A stretch of 64,000 bases of DNA, from NCBI GenBank assembly GCA_022843925.1, contig JALHMS010000016.1:1-64000 (forward strand). Reading direction: 5' to 3'. This DNA is from Burkholderiales bacterium. Lineage in GTDB: Bacteria; Pseudomonadota; Gammaproteobacteria; Burkholderiales; Ga0077523. Under the pieces are notes generated by a model. The model was not told the origin of the DNA and ran no database searches. It saw only the letters and a program-made list of their open reading frames with translations. Positions 23,383 to 33,067 of the stretch are shown here, piece by piece. The first letter of the stretch is position 1, and every line of letters starts with the position of its first letter. The translations under genes were made by a program, and so were the position numbers.

Positions 23383-24735
23383 GTGGTAGCGCAGGGCGGC
23401 GTGCCGCCGCGCGAACAGTGGTCGGGACGCGCCGCGTTCGTGCTGGCCACGGTGGCCAGCGCGGTCGGGCTGGGCAACCTCTGGCGCTTCGCCTATGTCG
23501 CGGGCGAGAACGGTGGCGGGGCCTTCCTCATCGCCTACATCGCCGCGGTCGCGATCCTCGGGCTGCCGTTGATGGTGGCCGAGTTCGCGCTCGGGCGTCG
23601 AGCCCGCGCCGACATCGTGTCCGCCTTCACGTTCGGAATGCGCTCGCCGCGCTGGGCCTGGGCCGGCTGGCTGACGGTGTTCGCCGCACTGGCGATCGTG
23701 AGCTACTACGCCGTGATCGCGGGCTGGGCGTGGCGCTACTTCGGCACATATCTGATCCGCACAGAAGTCGGCGGCGGGAGCGAAGCCGTCACCGCCCACT
23801 TCTCCCAGTTCCTGGCTTCGCCGCAGACGCTCGCCTGGCAGGCGCTCGTGCTCGCGCTGGCGTCGGCAGCCGTGATCGGCGGTGTTCGGGGCGGTATCGA
23901 GCGCGTCGCACGCGCGGTGATGCCGCTGCTGGCCCTGATCGTCGTGGGCCTGGCCGCCTACGGCCTGACACTGGGCGCCGCGCGCGAGGGGCTGGCCTTC
24001 CTGTTCGCGCCGGAATTCGCGGCACTGGCTCGGCCCCAGGTGTGGCTGGCCGCCTTCGGGCAGGCCTTCTTCTCGCTCGGTGTCGGCGTGGGGACGCTGG
24101 CCACCTACGGCAGCTATGCACCGGGAGAAGCCCCGTTGGCGCGCTCGGCGGTGCTCGTGGTGGTCATCGACACTTGCTTCGCGCTCGTGGCCGGCATCGC
24201 CACCTTCCCGGCGGTGTTCGCCTTCGGGCTGGATCCCGCCCACGGACCGGCGCTGGCATTCGTGACGTTGCCTCAGGTGTTCGCCGTGATGCCGGGCGGT
24301 GCGTGGGTCGGGCTTGCGTTCTTCGCTCTGCTGGCGTTCGCCGCCCTGTCACCGACCATCGCCTTGATCGAGGTCGCAGTGGCTGCGTTGATGCAGGCGC
24401 GCGGTTGGACGCGACGCCGCACGGCGCTCACCGTGGGCGGCGTCGCCTTCATCGCCGGCGTGCCTTCGGCCCTCTCGGAAGGCGCGCTCGCAACGCTGCG
24501 CCCCTTCGGCGTCGGCGTGCTGGAGGCGATCGACCGGTCGGCATCCAGCCTGCTGCTGCCCGTCTGCGGGTTGTGCGTGGCGCTGGCCGTCGGCTGGGCC
24601 TGGCCGCGGGCCGAAGCGATCTCCGCGGCAACCCGGTCACCCGGCTGGCAAGCATCCGCCTGGCGTGGCCTCCTGCGTTTCGTCGTGCCCTTGGTGCTCG
24701 CAGTGGTGGTGGTCGGCAGCTTCGTCATGGCATGA
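23383..24735 (+). CDS. Sodium-dependent transporter, neurotransmitter:sodium symporter (NSS/SNF) family
   Basis: A 450-residue inner-membrane carrier of the LeuT fold. The helix 1 signature SAVGLGNLWRFAYVAGENGG holds the unwound Na+ and substrate site. It is followed by FLIAYIAAVAILGLPLMVAE and further helices including FFSLGVGVGTLATYGSY (helix 6) and LSPTIALIEV. The count is about 11 to 12 transmembrane segments, as in bacterial NSS members. Start GTG 23383 has GAGG 5 bases upstream. Bacterial homologues take up amino acids such as Leu, Trp or Tyr with Na+; the substrate here is not predictable. The gene stands alone on its strand. Confidence 0.92.
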   Translation: MVAQGGVPPREQWSGRAAFVLATVASAVGLGNLWRFAYVAGENGGGAFLIAYIAAVAILGLPLMVAEFALGRRARADIVSAFTFGMRSPRWAWAGWLTVFAALAIVSYYAVIAGWAWRYFGTYLIRTEVGGGSEAVTAHFSQFLASPQTLAWQALVLALASAAVIGGVRGGIERVARAVMPLLALIVVGLAAYGLTLGAAREGLAFLFAPEFAALARPQVWLAAFGQAFFSLGVGVGTLATYGSYAPGEAPLARSAVLVVVIDTCFALVAGIATFPAVFAFGLDPAHGPALAFVTLPQVFAVMPGGAWVGLAFFALLAFAALSPTIALIEVAVAALMQARGWTRRRTALTVGGVAFIAGVPSALSEGALATLRPFGVGVLEAIDRSASSLLLPVCGLCVALAVGWAWPRAEAISAATRSPGWQASAWRGLLRFVVPLVLAVVVVGSFVMA

Positions 24736-24814
24736 CCAGATGTCGTCCATGCGGCCATCCGAAAGCCTGCCGTGCCTCTGTGCGCCCTGATCACGCTCTC
24801 CCTGGAGTTCACCG

Positions 24815-25051
24815 ATGTGGACCCGCATGCCGATCTGGCGCACCGCGAGTGCCGCCCTCGCCCTGTTGTTCATCCCCTAGCCCGCCGTCCCCTGCAGGGG
24901 CATCTCGCTCGAGGCCGGCGACGGCGCGGTGGTCGTCGCCCGCACCGGGCAGATCGACATCGGACGGATCCGGCAGCAGGTGCTGAACGGTGGCGCCCGG
25001 CAGACCCAGGCCGTGCACGACATCACGCAGGCTGTCGAGACGCCGCGCTGA
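24815..25051 (+). pseudogene. Small secreted protein gene interrupted by an in-frame TAG
   Basis: ATG 24815 has TGGAG 7 bases upstream and opens a signal-peptide-like frame MWTRMPIWRTASAALALLFIP. This is broken by TAG at codon 22 (24878-24880). The same frame then continues without a stop for 57 codons (ISLEAGDGAVVV, TGQIDIGRIRQQVL) to TGA at 25049-25051. Codon choice after the TAG stays GC-rich and protein-like. It is probably a recent nonsense mutation in a 78-residue exported protein gene, or a sequencing error. The family is not recognised. It follows the symporter gene by 79 bp. Confidence 0.5.
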
Positions 25052-25393
25052 GCAGGATCGCGGCCTGCGTGCGTGCTGGCCGGTCGCGCCGCGCCCTGGT
25101 GCGCGGATGCACCAGCGCGGCGCCTGCATGGGTCGTCCCCGTTGGCAGACGGCCGCCCACGCAGGGGCTGTGGACGCGGAAGAGCCGTCCGTCTAACCTT
25201 CGCCCGCCGTGGCGCCGCGGTTTCGTTTCCGGATGTGAACCGTCGCGCGAGGCATTGGCGCGCTGCGTGCTGACGAAGGGCGCCAGGTTGGTTTCGAACG
25301 GGGACGCGGCCCTGCCGGCGGCTGTCCCCGCGGTCGGGAGTACGCCCTGCAGCGCTTTCCGGGGCGTTCCGTTCATCCGTTTCGGGAGATGAC
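25052..25393. other. Intergenic region before the polyamine ABC operon
   Basis: About 340 bp with no supported gene on either strand. It should hold the promoter of the ABC operon. A GGGAGA ribosome site lies at about 25384-25389. Confidence 0.4.
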
Positions 25394-26452
25394 ATGCGTC
25401 GTGCCGCTCGCCTTGCCACCGCCATCGGTCTCGTCCTCTTCACCGCCTCGACCGCCCACGCGGCGAAGGGCCGGCTCAATGTCCTCACCTGGGAAGGCTA
25501 CGCCGACCCGAGCTTCGTGAAGCCCTTCACCGAGAAGACGGGGTGCCAGGTCAAGGCCACCTACGTCGGCTCGGGCGACGAGTTCGTGGCGAAGATGGTG
25601 GGCAGTGGCAACATCTTCGATCTGGTGAGCCCGCCCAACGACATCGCCCGCCGCCTGGTCGATGCCGGAGCGGTGGAGCCGGTGGATCTCGCCAAGGCGC
25701 CCGTGACCACGAAGTTCTTCCCCGTGTTCCAGCGCCCCGCCTGGCTCGAGAAGGACGGCAAGACCTGGGGCGTTCCGTACAGCTTCGGCATCGTGCGCAT
25801 CGTCGTCGACGCCGACAAGGTGAAGAACCCGCCGGCCTCGGTCGCGGTGCTGTGGTCCGACGCCTACAAGGGCAAGGTCTCGCTCTGGGACGACATGGAG
25901 ACGCTCTACATGGCGGCCCGCTATGCGGGCATCACGAACGTGTACGAGATGACGGACGCCGAACTCGCCACCACCAAGCAGACGCTCTTGAAGGGCAAGC
26001 CGCTGGTCAAGAAGTACTGGTTCTCGGCGGGCGAACTCGACACCCTCTACAACAGCGGCGAGGTCGTGGCATCGAACGCCTGGGAGACCACCCTGGTGAA
26101 TGCCTGGAAGGCCGGCCGCAATCTCGTCGAGATCGTGCCCACCGAGGGCCGCGGCGGCTGGAGCGATTCCTGGATGGTGGCGAAGGGTGCAGGCAAGAAT
26201 CCGTGCACCTACCAGTGGATCGAGTGGGTCAGCAGTCCCGAGATGCAGGCGCTGGGTCATGCGGTGACGGGCTTCGGGTACTCGCACCCCGGGATGATCG
26301 ACAAGCTGGACCCCACCACCCGCGGATACCTCAAACGCCTCCAGATGGACGACCCGGCCGTCCTCTCCAAGGTGAGCTGGTGGCAGCCCGTGAAGCGGCG
26401 CAACGTATACCTCGAGACGTGGAACCAGGTGAAGGCCGCGAAGAAGCTGTGA
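25394..26452 (+). CDS. Polyamine-type ABC transporter substrate-binding protein
   Basis: A 352-residue periplasmic binding protein of the PotD/PotF family. The signal peptide MRRAARLATAIGLVLF...AHA is cut after about residue 23. The mature start KGRLNVLTWEGYADPSFVKP is characteristic of the spermidine/putrescine group, as are FDLVSPPNDIARRLVDAG and the lobe motif ARYAGITNVYEMTDAEL. The extended C-terminal lobe contains Trp-rich segments (GGWSDSWMVAKGAG). First gene of a four-gene operon in D-A-B-C order, 47 bp before the ATPase. Polyamine is the best guess; related systems take other cationic or carboxylic solutes. Confidence 0.9.
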   Translation: MRRAARLATAIGLVLFTASTAHAAKGRLNVLTWEGYADPSFVKPFTEKTGCQVKATYVGSGDEFVAKMVGSGNIFDLVSPPNDIARRLVDAGAVEPVDLAKAPVTTKFFPVFQRPAWLEKDGKTWGVPYSFGIVRIVVDADKVKNPPASVAVLWSDAYKGKVSLWDDMETLYMAARYAGITNVYEMTDAELATTKQTLLKGKPLVKKYWFSAGELDTLYNSGEVVASNAWETTLVNAWKAGRNLVEIVPTEGRGGWSDSWMVAKGAGKNPCTYQWIEWVSSPEMQALGHAVTGFGYSHPGMIDKLDPTTRGYLKRLQMDDPAVLSKVSWWQPVKRRNVYLETWNQVKAAKKL

Positions 26453-26499
26453 TGCCCCGAGCGATTCGGATGCACCGCCCTGTCTGCCCGGAGCGCTGA

Positions 26500-27588
26500 T
26501 TGGCCCTCGAACTCGTCGACCTGGTGAAGGCCTTCCCCGGTGCGGATGCCGCCCATCCCGCCGTCGACCGGGTGAGCCTCACCATCGAACGCGGCAGTTT
26601 CGTGTCGCTCATCGGCTCGTCGGGCTGCGGCAAGACGACGACGCTGCGCATGATCGCCGGCCTCGAATTCCCCGACCGCGGACGCATCCTGCACGAAGGT
26701 CGCGATGTCACGCTGGTGCCCACCAGCGAGCGGGGCATGCGGATGATGTTCCAGGACTACGCGCTCTTCCCCCACATGACCGTCGGCGAGAACGTCGCGT
26801 TCGGGCTGCGTCTGCGGCGCCAGCGCGGCCGCCACACCGCGGGCGAGATCGACCGCCTCGTCGACGAGCAGCTCGAACGCGTGCACCTGCCGGGCCTCCG
26901 CGGCCGCAAGCCCGCGGAGCTCTCCGGTGGCCAGCGCCAGCGCGTCGCACTAGCCCGGGCGCTCATCACGGATCCGGAAGTCCTGCTGTTCGACGAGCCG
27001 CTCGGCGCGCTCGACGCGGGCCTCCGCCGCGCCATGCAGTTCGAGTTGAAGCGACTCCACGCCGAACTCGGCAAGACCTTCGTGTACGTCACCCACGACC
27101 AGCACGAGGCCCTGGCCATGAGCGACCGCATCGCGGTCATGCACGCCGGACGCGTCCTCCAGTACGCGACGCCCGAGGATATCTACTTCACCCCGCGCAC
27201 CCGCTACGTCGCGCGCTTCGTCGGCTCGGCCAACCTCCTGGACGGCGTGCTCGTCGACGCCGACCGGCGGGTAGGTCGCGTGCGCCTGCCGAACGGTTCC
27301 GTGATCGAGGGCAGCGCGCCCGAGGACGCCCCGGCCGGAACGCGCGTCGCCGCAGTGATCCGCGCCGACCGCATCGAGATCCGCCCCGCGGGCAGCACGG
27401 ACGCCGTGCGCGGCACCGTGCAGGAGCGGCTCTTCCTGGGCACGCACGACGAGTTCCTCGTGCGTCTCGACGGGCTGGACGCCGACGTCTCCGTGCATCG
27501 GCCCACCGGCACCGGCGGCGCGATCTCCGTGGGGGATCCCGTCGGACTCGCCTGGCAACCCGAGAACGTCCGGGTCCTGTCGGAGTGA
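26500..27588 (+). CDS. potA: Polyamine-type ABC transporter ATP-binding protein
   Basis: A 362-residue ABC ATPase. Walker A GSSGCGKTT, Q-loop MMFQDYALFPHM, signature LSGGQRQRVALARAL, Walker B VLLFDEPLGALD and switch VTHDQHEA are all intact. A C-terminal TOBE-type beta domain (from about residue 270) is typical of PotA/FbpC. Translation starts at TTG 26500 with GGAG 6 bases upstream; no ATG or GTG is better placed. Its stop overlaps the GTG of the next permease (GTGA). It energises uptake through the two following membrane proteins. Confidence 0.92.
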   Translation: MALELVDLVKAFPGADAAHPAVDRVSLTIERGSFVSLIGSSGCGKTTTLRMIAGLEFPDRGRILHEGRDVTLVPTSERGMRMMFQDYALFPHMTVGENVAFGLRLRRQRGRHTAGEIDRLVDEQLERVHLPGLRGRKPAELSGGQRQRVALARALITDPEVLLFDEPLGALDAGLRRAMQFELKRLHAELGKTFVYVTHDQHEALAMSDRIAVMHAGRVLQYATPEDIYFTPRTRYVARFVGSANLLDGVLVDADRRVGRVRLPNGSVIEGSAPEDAPAGTRVAAVIRADRIEIRPAGSTDAVRGTVQERLFLGTHDEFLVRLDGLDADVSVHRPTGTGGAISVGDPVGLAWQPENVRVLSE

Positions 27589-28505
27589 AGACGACGGCAG
27601 CGGCGCGCGCGCCGGGCACGGACCTCTCTTCGGCCGGCACGGACGGCCGCGCCCTCGCCCGCCGGCGGCTGGTGCTCTGGCTCGCCCCGCCGATGCTGTG
27701 GTTCACCGCCTTCATGCTGGTGCCCTACGCGATCATGTTCTTCTACAGCCTGGGCAGCATGGATTACGTGGACTTCGTGCCCGGCTTCTCACCGGCGAAC
27801 TACGTGAAGGCGCTGACGGCCGAGCCGTACCCCGATGTCCTCCTCAAGTCGACCGTGAACGGCCTGCTCACCGCGCTGCTGTCGTCCGTGGTCGCGTTCC
27901 CACTCGCGATGTGGATGGCGTTCGGTCTCGCCTCGCCGCGCCGCCGGGCGCTCGTGTCGATCCTCGTCGTGCTGCCCTGGTGGGCCAGCTACCTCGTGAA
28001 GGTTTACGCGTGGAAGACCATCCTCGGCGCCGAGGGTGTGCTGAACACGGCGCTGATGGCGATCGGACTCGTCGACGAGCCCTTGTCGGTGCTGCTGTAC
28101 AACCGCTTTGCCGTGGTGCTCACCCTCACCTACATCTTCACGCCGTTCGCGGTGCTGTCGATCTATGCACAGCTCGAACGGATTCCGCGATCGCTCGTAG
28201 AAGCGGCGCGCAACCTCGGCGCCACCGACGGCGAGATCTTCCGCCGGATCATCCTGCCCATCAGCGTCCCTGGCGTCCTGGCCGGCGCCGTGATCACGTT
28301 CTCGCTCGGATTCGGCGACTTCGTCACGCCATCGCTGGTGGGCGGGCCGGACGATCTGATGATCACCAACCTCGTCGTGAATCTGCTGGGCGTGTCGATG
28401 GACAGACCTCTCGGCTCGGCCATCGGCGTGGTGGTCATCGCCTTCTCCGTGCTGCTGCTGATGGCGGCCAACGCCGCCGAGCGGCGCACGCAGGTGCGCT
28501 TCTGA
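27585..28505 (+). CDS. potB: Polyamine-type ABC transporter permease (PotB-like)
   Basis: A 306-residue inner-membrane permease with about six helices. The EAA loop (SLVEAARNLGATDGEIFRRI) binds the ATPase. GTG start 27585 overlaps the potA stop by 4 bases. The cytoplasmic N-terminus before the first helix is rather long (about 35 residues), so a start further in is possible. The conserved stretch TFSLGFGDFVTPSLVGGPDD is typical of PotB-type permeases. It pairs with the next gene. Confidence 0.9.
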   Translation: MKTTAAARAPGTDLSSAGTDGRALARRRLVLWLAPPMLWFTAFMLVPYAIMFFYSLGSMDYVDFVPGFSPANYVKALTAEPYPDVLLKSTVNGLLTALLSSVVAFPLAMWMAFGLASPRRRALVSILVVLPWWASYLVKVYAWKTILGAEGVLNTALMAIGLVDEPLSVLLYNRFAVVLTLTYIFTPFAVLSIYAQLERIPRSLVEAARNLGATDGEIFRRIILPISVPGVLAGAVITFSLGFGDFVTPSLVGGPDDLMITNLVVNLLGVSMDRPLGSAIGVVVIAFSVLLLMAANAAERRTQVRF

Positions 28506-29308
28506 TGCAACGCCCTGTCGAGTACGGCCGCCAGGGCTGGCTACGCGTCTCGGCCCTCGTCGTGCTCGGATTCCTGTACGTGCCGATCCTCACCATGGTG
28601 GTGTTCTCGTTCAACGAGAACCCGGTGATCGGACTGCCCCTGCGGGGGCCCACGCTCGACTGGTACCGTGCATTCATCGACAACGAGGACGTGCTCGAGT
28701 CGATCGTCAACGGTGCGATGGTGGCGGCCGGCTGCGTCTGCCTCGGCGTGGGCTTCGGCCTTCCGGCGGCGATCGCGCTGGACCGTCACGAGTTTCCCGG
28801 CAAGGCGTTCTTCCGCCGCGTGGTGCTGCTGCCGATCGTGCTCCCGGGCGTGATCACCGGCGTCGCCCTGCTCAACTTCCTGGTGCTCGTCTCGATCCCG
28901 CTGTCGCTGTGGACCATCGTCCTGGGGGTGGGCACCGCGCTCATCTGCATCACGGTGACCGAGGTCTTCGCACGCCTGCAGCAGCTCGGCCGCTCGCAGG
29001 AGGAGGCCGCCGAGAACCTCGGTGCCACCCCGGCGGAGGTGTTCTTCCGCGTGACGCTGCCCAACATCTCCACGGCGCTGTGGGGCTCCGCCCTCATCAC
29101 CTACGCGATCGCGTTCGACGAACTGGCGGTCACCTACCTGCTCACCGGGCGCGACAACACGCTGCCGATGGCGCTATGGTCGATGCTCCGACGCGAAGCG
29201 ACGCCCGAGATCAACGCGATCGCGACGACCGTGTTCGCCGCGTCGGCCGTGGTCCTCGTCGCCGGGCTGTGGCTGTCGCGCGGACGTGGGGAACAGGTGC
29301 AGTCCTGA
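28505..29308 (+). CDS. potC: Polyamine-type ABC transporter permease (PotC-like)
   Basis: A 267-residue permease, last gene of the operon. Its ATG shares a base with the potB stop (TGATG). It has six predicted helices. The EAA loop reads RSQEEAAENLGATPAEVFFR, and the following segment YAIAFDELAVTYLLTG is typical of PotC (FDE in place of the FGD of PotB). Together with the ATPase and binding protein it completes a canonical importer. A GC-rich hairpin (GACCCC...GGGGTC) just after the stop may end the transcript. Confidence 0.9.
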   Translation: MQRPVEYGRQGWLRVSALVVLGFLYVPILTMVVFSFNENPVIGLPLRGPTLDWYRAFIDNEDVLESIVNGAMVAAGCVCLGVGFGLPAAIALDRHEFPGKAFFRRVVLLPIVLPGVITGVALLNFLVLVSIPLSLWTIVLGVGTALICITVTEVFARLQQLGRSQEEAAENLGATPAEVFFRVTLPNISTALWGSALITYAIAFDELAVTYLLTGRDNTLPMALWSMLRREATPEINAIATTVFAASAVVLVAGLWLSRGRGEQVQS

Positions 29309-29419
29309 CCCCGCGGGACCGGGGGTCCCGAGCCTGCGACAGGGTCCCGTCGGCGCCTCGGGGATCGTGGCGACAATGGCTTCGGAGCGCAGGAAACGCG
29401 GCCTGCAACCCGTCCAGGA

Positions 29420-31291
29420 TCAGCCGGCGGTCTGCGGGGTACCGGGTGGCTGTGGCAGGACGACCACGATCGTGGTCCCCCGGATGGCATTGCGTTCGGC
29501 CCAGATGCGGCCGCCGTGCAGGGTGACGATCTGGCGGCAGATCGCCAGACCCAGCCCCGTCCCGCCGGCCCCGCTCCGCGTCTTGCTGCCCTCGACGAAA
29601 CGGTCGAACACCGTTGCCAGTTCCGCTTCGGCGATGCCCACGCCTTCGTCGATCACCTCGATCCGCAACGCCGTGGCGGATGAAGCCTCCGCGTCCGCGA
29701 CGAACTCGTCGACCAGTCGTACGAGTACCGTCGTGTCTTCCGGTGAATACCGGATCGCATTCGAAAGCAGCTCACGCAGCACCTGGCCCAGCTTCACGGC
29801 ATCGACGACGTACGGCGCATGGCCGAGCGACGCGTGCAGAAGGAGCTCGATGCGTTTCGCCTGCGCGAGGGGACGCATCTCGTCGAGTACCGGACCCACC
29901 AGCAGCGCCGGATCCACCGACGCCGGTGCGAGCACGACGGCACCCGCCTCGAGCCGGGAGAGATCGAGCAGATCGTCGATCAGAGAATTCAGGCGCATCG
30001 CGCTTTGTTCGATATTGCCGAAGAACCGCCCAAGTTTCTCCGACCCAGTCTCCCCGCGGGCGGCCGCCCCGGCACCCAGACGCGCGAACGAGAGCACCGA
30101 GTGGAGCGGGGTCCGCAGTTCGTGCGACATGTTCTCGAGGAACGCAGACTTGGCGCGGTTGGCCGCTTCGGCGGCATCGCGTGCAGCGACGAGCTCGACG
30201 GTGCGGATCGCGACTTCGCGGGCAAGAGCGTCGCGATGGTCCCGGATGACGGCCTCCGCTTCCTTGCGCGCCGTGATGTCGAGATGCCCCCCTACGAAGC
30301 GGACCGCGGTGCCATCGGCATCCCGTTCGATCCACGCGCGGGAGAGGATCCACACCCAGTGCCCATCTCGGTGGCGCATGCGGAACTCCTGCTCGCAGCG
30401 GTCGTCGCGGGAATCGCGAGCCAGTTGGCGGACCGCGACGAAGGCTTCCCTGTCGGACGGATGCACCAGCGCTTCCAGGCCCGCCCAGTCGGCCGGGATC
30501 TCCTCGGCGCCGTAGCCCAGGCGGCTGCAGAGGGGCTCGGCGATGTGGAGGGTGTCGTCCTGGACGGACCACGACCAGAGACGGAGGTCCGCGGCCCAGG
30601 TGGCAGCCCGCAGAAAGGCCTCGCTCTCCCGCAGTGCTTCCTCGGCGCGGCGACGATCGTCGATGTCGAGCGTCGATGCGATGATGAAACTCGCGCCGCC
30701 TTCGAGCGTCACCGCCGACTTGCACTTCTCGAACCAGCGGGTGCCGCCGCCCGCCACCGGCAACCGGACGTCCATGCGCAGCGGACGGCCCGTGGCAGCC
30801 ACCAGGGCATCCTCCTCCGCGACGATCCGGGCGACGTCCACCGACGACACTTCCGCATCGGTGCGGTTGAGCAGGTCCTCCCGAGATTTCTGCAGGACGA
30901 CGCAAGCACCGCGACTCACCACCACGAAGCGGCCCGCTGCATCCTTCACCAGGGTCGGGATGGGAAGCGCGTCCAGCACGGCCTCGAGAAACGCACGACC
31001 CCGGGCCTCCGTATCCAGCACCCGACTGCGCTCGCGCGCGACCTGCCGCTCGAAGGTGGAGACCAGCGCACTCACCATCATGGAGACCAGGACCGAGGCG
31101 ACGAATCCGGTGAGGAGATAGCCCGGATCGACCTCACCGAGCAGCAGGAGGCTCATGCCTGCCGTGATGACTTCGGCCAGGGCGAGCGATCCGCCCATGA
31201 TCAGCAGGATGATCGCGCGCTGCGACTGGTTGCCCCAGAAAGCGCTCAGCCGTTGCAAGAGCGTGGTGTTCGAAGGAGTGTCCATCCGCAT
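29420..31291 (-). CDS. PAS-domain sensor histidine kinase
   Basis: A 623-residue membrane kinase. Two hydrophobic helices lie at about 25-50 and 57-78 with hardly any periplasmic loop, then a short coiled linker. Two PAS domains follow (about 100-220, and 225-345 ending in a PAC motif [18 protein letters not shown]). HisKA has the phospho-acceptor His near 389 ([17 protein letters not shown]). The HATPase domain has N-box [13 protein letters not shown]1 DEGVGIAE and G2 GGTGLGLAI. No receiver domain or adjacent response regulator is present, so the partner lies elsewhere. The start could be either of two ATGs 6 bases apart (31291 or 31285); neither has a strong ribosome site. Confidence 0.9.
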   Translation of the reverse strand: MRMDTPSNTTLLQRLSAFWGNQSQRAIILLIMGGSLALAEVITAGMSLLLLGEVDPGYLLTGFVASVLVSMMVSALVSTFERQVARERSRVLDTEARGRAFLEAVLDALPIPTLVKDAAGRFVVVSRGACVVLQKSREDLLNRTDAEVSSVDVARIVAEEDALVAATGRPLRMDVRLPVAGGGTRWFEKCKSAVTLEGGASFIIASTLDIDDRRRAEEALRESEAFLRAATWAADLRLWSWSVQDDTLHIAEPLCSRLGYGAEEIPADWAGLEALVHPSDREAFVAVRQLARDSRDDRCEQEFRMRHRDGHWVWILSRAWIERDADGTAVRFVGGHLDITARKEAEAVIRDHRDALAREVAIRTVELVAARDAAEAANRAKSAFLENMSHELRTPLHSVLSFARLGAGAAARGETGSEKLGRFFGNIEQSAMRLNSLIDDLLDLSRLEAGAVVLAPASVDPALLVGPVLDEMRPLAQAKRIELLLHASLGHAPYVVDAVKLGQVLRELLSNAIRYSPEDTTVLVRLVDEFVADAEASSATALRIEVIDEGVGIAEAELATVFDRFVEGSKTRSGAGGTGLGLAICRQIVTLHGGRIWAERNAIRGTTIVVVLPQPPGTPQTAG

Positions 31292-31371
31292 TCGTATTGG
31301 CAGGGCTCAATGCCATGCGATTCGGTGTCGTCCGCCAGACGATGGCGAGACGTGCGCGAGACAGGCCCAAG

Positions 31372-31511
31372 GGCAATTGGCAATGGGCAGTGGGCAATGG
31401 GCAATGGGCAGTGGGCAGTGGGCAGTGGGCAATGGGCAATGGGCAATGGGCAGTGGGCAGTGGGCAGTGGGCAGTGGGCAATGGGCAATGGGCAATTGGC
31501 AATTGGCAACG
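31372..31511. repeat. Heptanucleotide tandem array, 20 units of GGCA(A/G)T(G/T)
   Basis: Twenty consecutive 7-base units run without insertion or deletion. The variants are GGCAATG, GGCAGTG and, near both edges, GGCAATT; the last unit is GGCAACG. The A/G alternation at position 5 is in blocks (A2 G A2 G3 A3 G4 A5). It lies 80 bases upstream of the histidine kinase gene. It resembles in form the degenerate heptamer STRR repeats known from cyanobacteria. All long frames through it are repeat artefacts. Confidence 0.95.
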
Positions 31512-32083
31512 GAACATGCACCAAAGGACTGGCGTCGGTTATAGCGGCGGGCGACTTGCTAAAGCAAGACTTATTCGCGGATGGTGCCCGGGCCGGAAGA
31601 GGTGGCGCCATGGCCTTGCTCCCGCCACCTTGATGCGGCGATTTCCTCGGTCTGGCACGAACCGCCGCGATCGACGCCCGCACAACCCGGAACGCAACGG
31701 GAGAAATTTCTGGGGAGCGTCGTGGCGCAACGACACACGGTCGACGGGATCCGGGCGATCGCACGTCACGGGGCCCGGTCATGCTCGCGTCGTTCGCTGC
31801 CCGGTCCACCGTCGCCGGATGACCGAGACTTTCGTGGCGAGCCCCCCTGGGAACGATCGATACATCGACCAGCCCCGCGCGCGGAAAAGCACCGGGGGTG
31901 GCTGCGAATGCGCGACGCGCTGGGCTGGGGGGCGATCTGTCGGGCAATATCGGGTTCAGCCTGCCGGCGGCCTTCGGGCTCAGCCTGGTCGGCGCGGGGT
32001 TCGCCCCCTGCAACCACGCCTGCGATGAACCCTTTGCCCGCCATGCCCTCCACGTTCCTCTCCAACCCCCATCGAGCCTGTCC
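31512..32083. other. Gene-free region after the heptad array
   Basis: About 570 bp with no supported gene. A hairpin AGGTGGCG/CGCCACCT lies near 31599-31632. Frames on both strands lack ribosome sites and family motifs. The promoter of the following monooxygenase is expected near the right end. Confidence 0.4.
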
Positions 32084-33067
32084 ATGACCGCACCCGCCCG
32101 CACGCTCCCCCCCGTCCTGAAGAACCTCGCGTTCCCCGTCATCGGCTCCCCGCTGTTCATCATCAGCAACCCCAAGCTCGTCATCGCCCAGTGCAAGGCG
32201 GGCGTCGTGGGCTCGATGCCCGCGCTCAATGCCAGGCCGGCATCGCAACTCGACGAATGGCTGGCCGAGATCACCGAGGCGCTGGCGGCGCACGACCGGG
32301 CGCACCCGGAGTCGCCCGCAGCGCCGTTCGCCATCAATCAGATCGTGCACAAGAGCAACGATCGCCTCGATCACGACATGCAGGTGTGCGCCAAGTACAA
32401 GGTGCCCATCGTCATCACCAGCCTCGGCGCGCGCGAGGACGTGAACCGGGGCGTGCAGGGCTGGGGCGGCGTCGTTCTCCACGATGTGATCAACAACGTG
32501 TTCGCGCACAAGGCCATCGAGAAGGGTGCCGACGGATTGATCCCGGTGGCGGCCGGTGCCGGCGGCCACGCCAGTGTGAAGAGCCCGTTCGCGATGGTCG
32601 CCGAGATCCGCGAATGGTTCGGCGGGCCCGTGGCGCTTTCGGGTGCGATCTCATCGGGCGGCGCCATCCTCGCTGCGCAGGCCATGGGCGCCGACTTCGC
32701 CTACATCGGCTCGGCCTTCATCGCCACCGACGAAGCCCGCGCCGTGGAGGGCTACAAGCAGATGATCACCGAGAGCAACTCGGACGACATCGTCTACAGC
32801 AACTTCTACACGGGCATTCACGGCAATTACCTGAAGGGCAGCATCCGCAACGCCGGCATGGACCCCGACAATCTGCCGCAGAGCGACCCGAGCAAGATGA
32901 ACTTCGCGAGCGGCGAAGGCGCCAGCGCAGCCAAGGCCTGGAAGGACATATGGGGCTGTGGTCAGGGCATCGGCGCGATCCGTGAAGTGGTGCCGGCGGC
33001 TGAACTCGTGGCCCGCTTGAAGCGCGAGTACGCGGAGGCCCGGGCGCGGCTCTGCGTCGGGAGTTAG
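32084..33067 (+). CDS. Nitronate monooxygenase (2-nitropropane dioxygenase family)
   Basis: A 327-residue FMN-dependent TIM-barrel enzyme that oxidises alkyl nitronates. It begins MTAPARTLPPVLKNLAFPVI. The characteristic segments are SPLFIISNPKLVIAQCKAGV, PFAINQIVHKSNDRLDHD, PVAAGAGGHASVKSPFAMV (flavin phosphate region with His) and GAISSGGAILAAQAMGADFA, then the family C-terminal ASAAKAWKDIWGCGQGIGAI. An in-frame extension to 31898 exists but is low-complexity and unlikely to be translated. It appears monocistronic. A detoxification role is inferred from the family. Confidence 0.92.
   Translation: MTAPARTLPPVLKNLAFPVIGSPLFIISNPKLVIAQCKAGVVGSMPALNARPASQLDEWLAEITEALAAHDRAHPESPAAPFAINQIVHKSNDRLDHDMQVCAKYKVPIVITSLGAREDVNRGVQGWGGVVLHDVINNVFAHKAIEKGADGLIPVAAGAGGHASVKSPFAMVAEIREWFGGPVALSGAISSGGAILAAQAMGADFAYIGSAFIATDEARAVEGYKQMITESNSDDIVYSNFYTGIHGNYLKGSIRNAGMDPDNLPQSDPSKMNFASGEGASAAKAWKDIWGCGQGIGAIREVVPAAELVARLKREYAEARARLCVGS

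Noticed and set aside
29304-29330. GC-rich hairpin after potC as a terminator
   Set aside because: The stem is short and overlaps alternative pairings, with no U tract; too weak to list as a separate feature.
31246-32337. Long frames through the heptad array with repeated Gln-Trp-Ala or Ala-His-Cys-Pro-Leu text
   Set aside because: A 7-base repeat reads as a 7-residue repeat in every frame; these frames have no ribosome site and are repeat artefacts.
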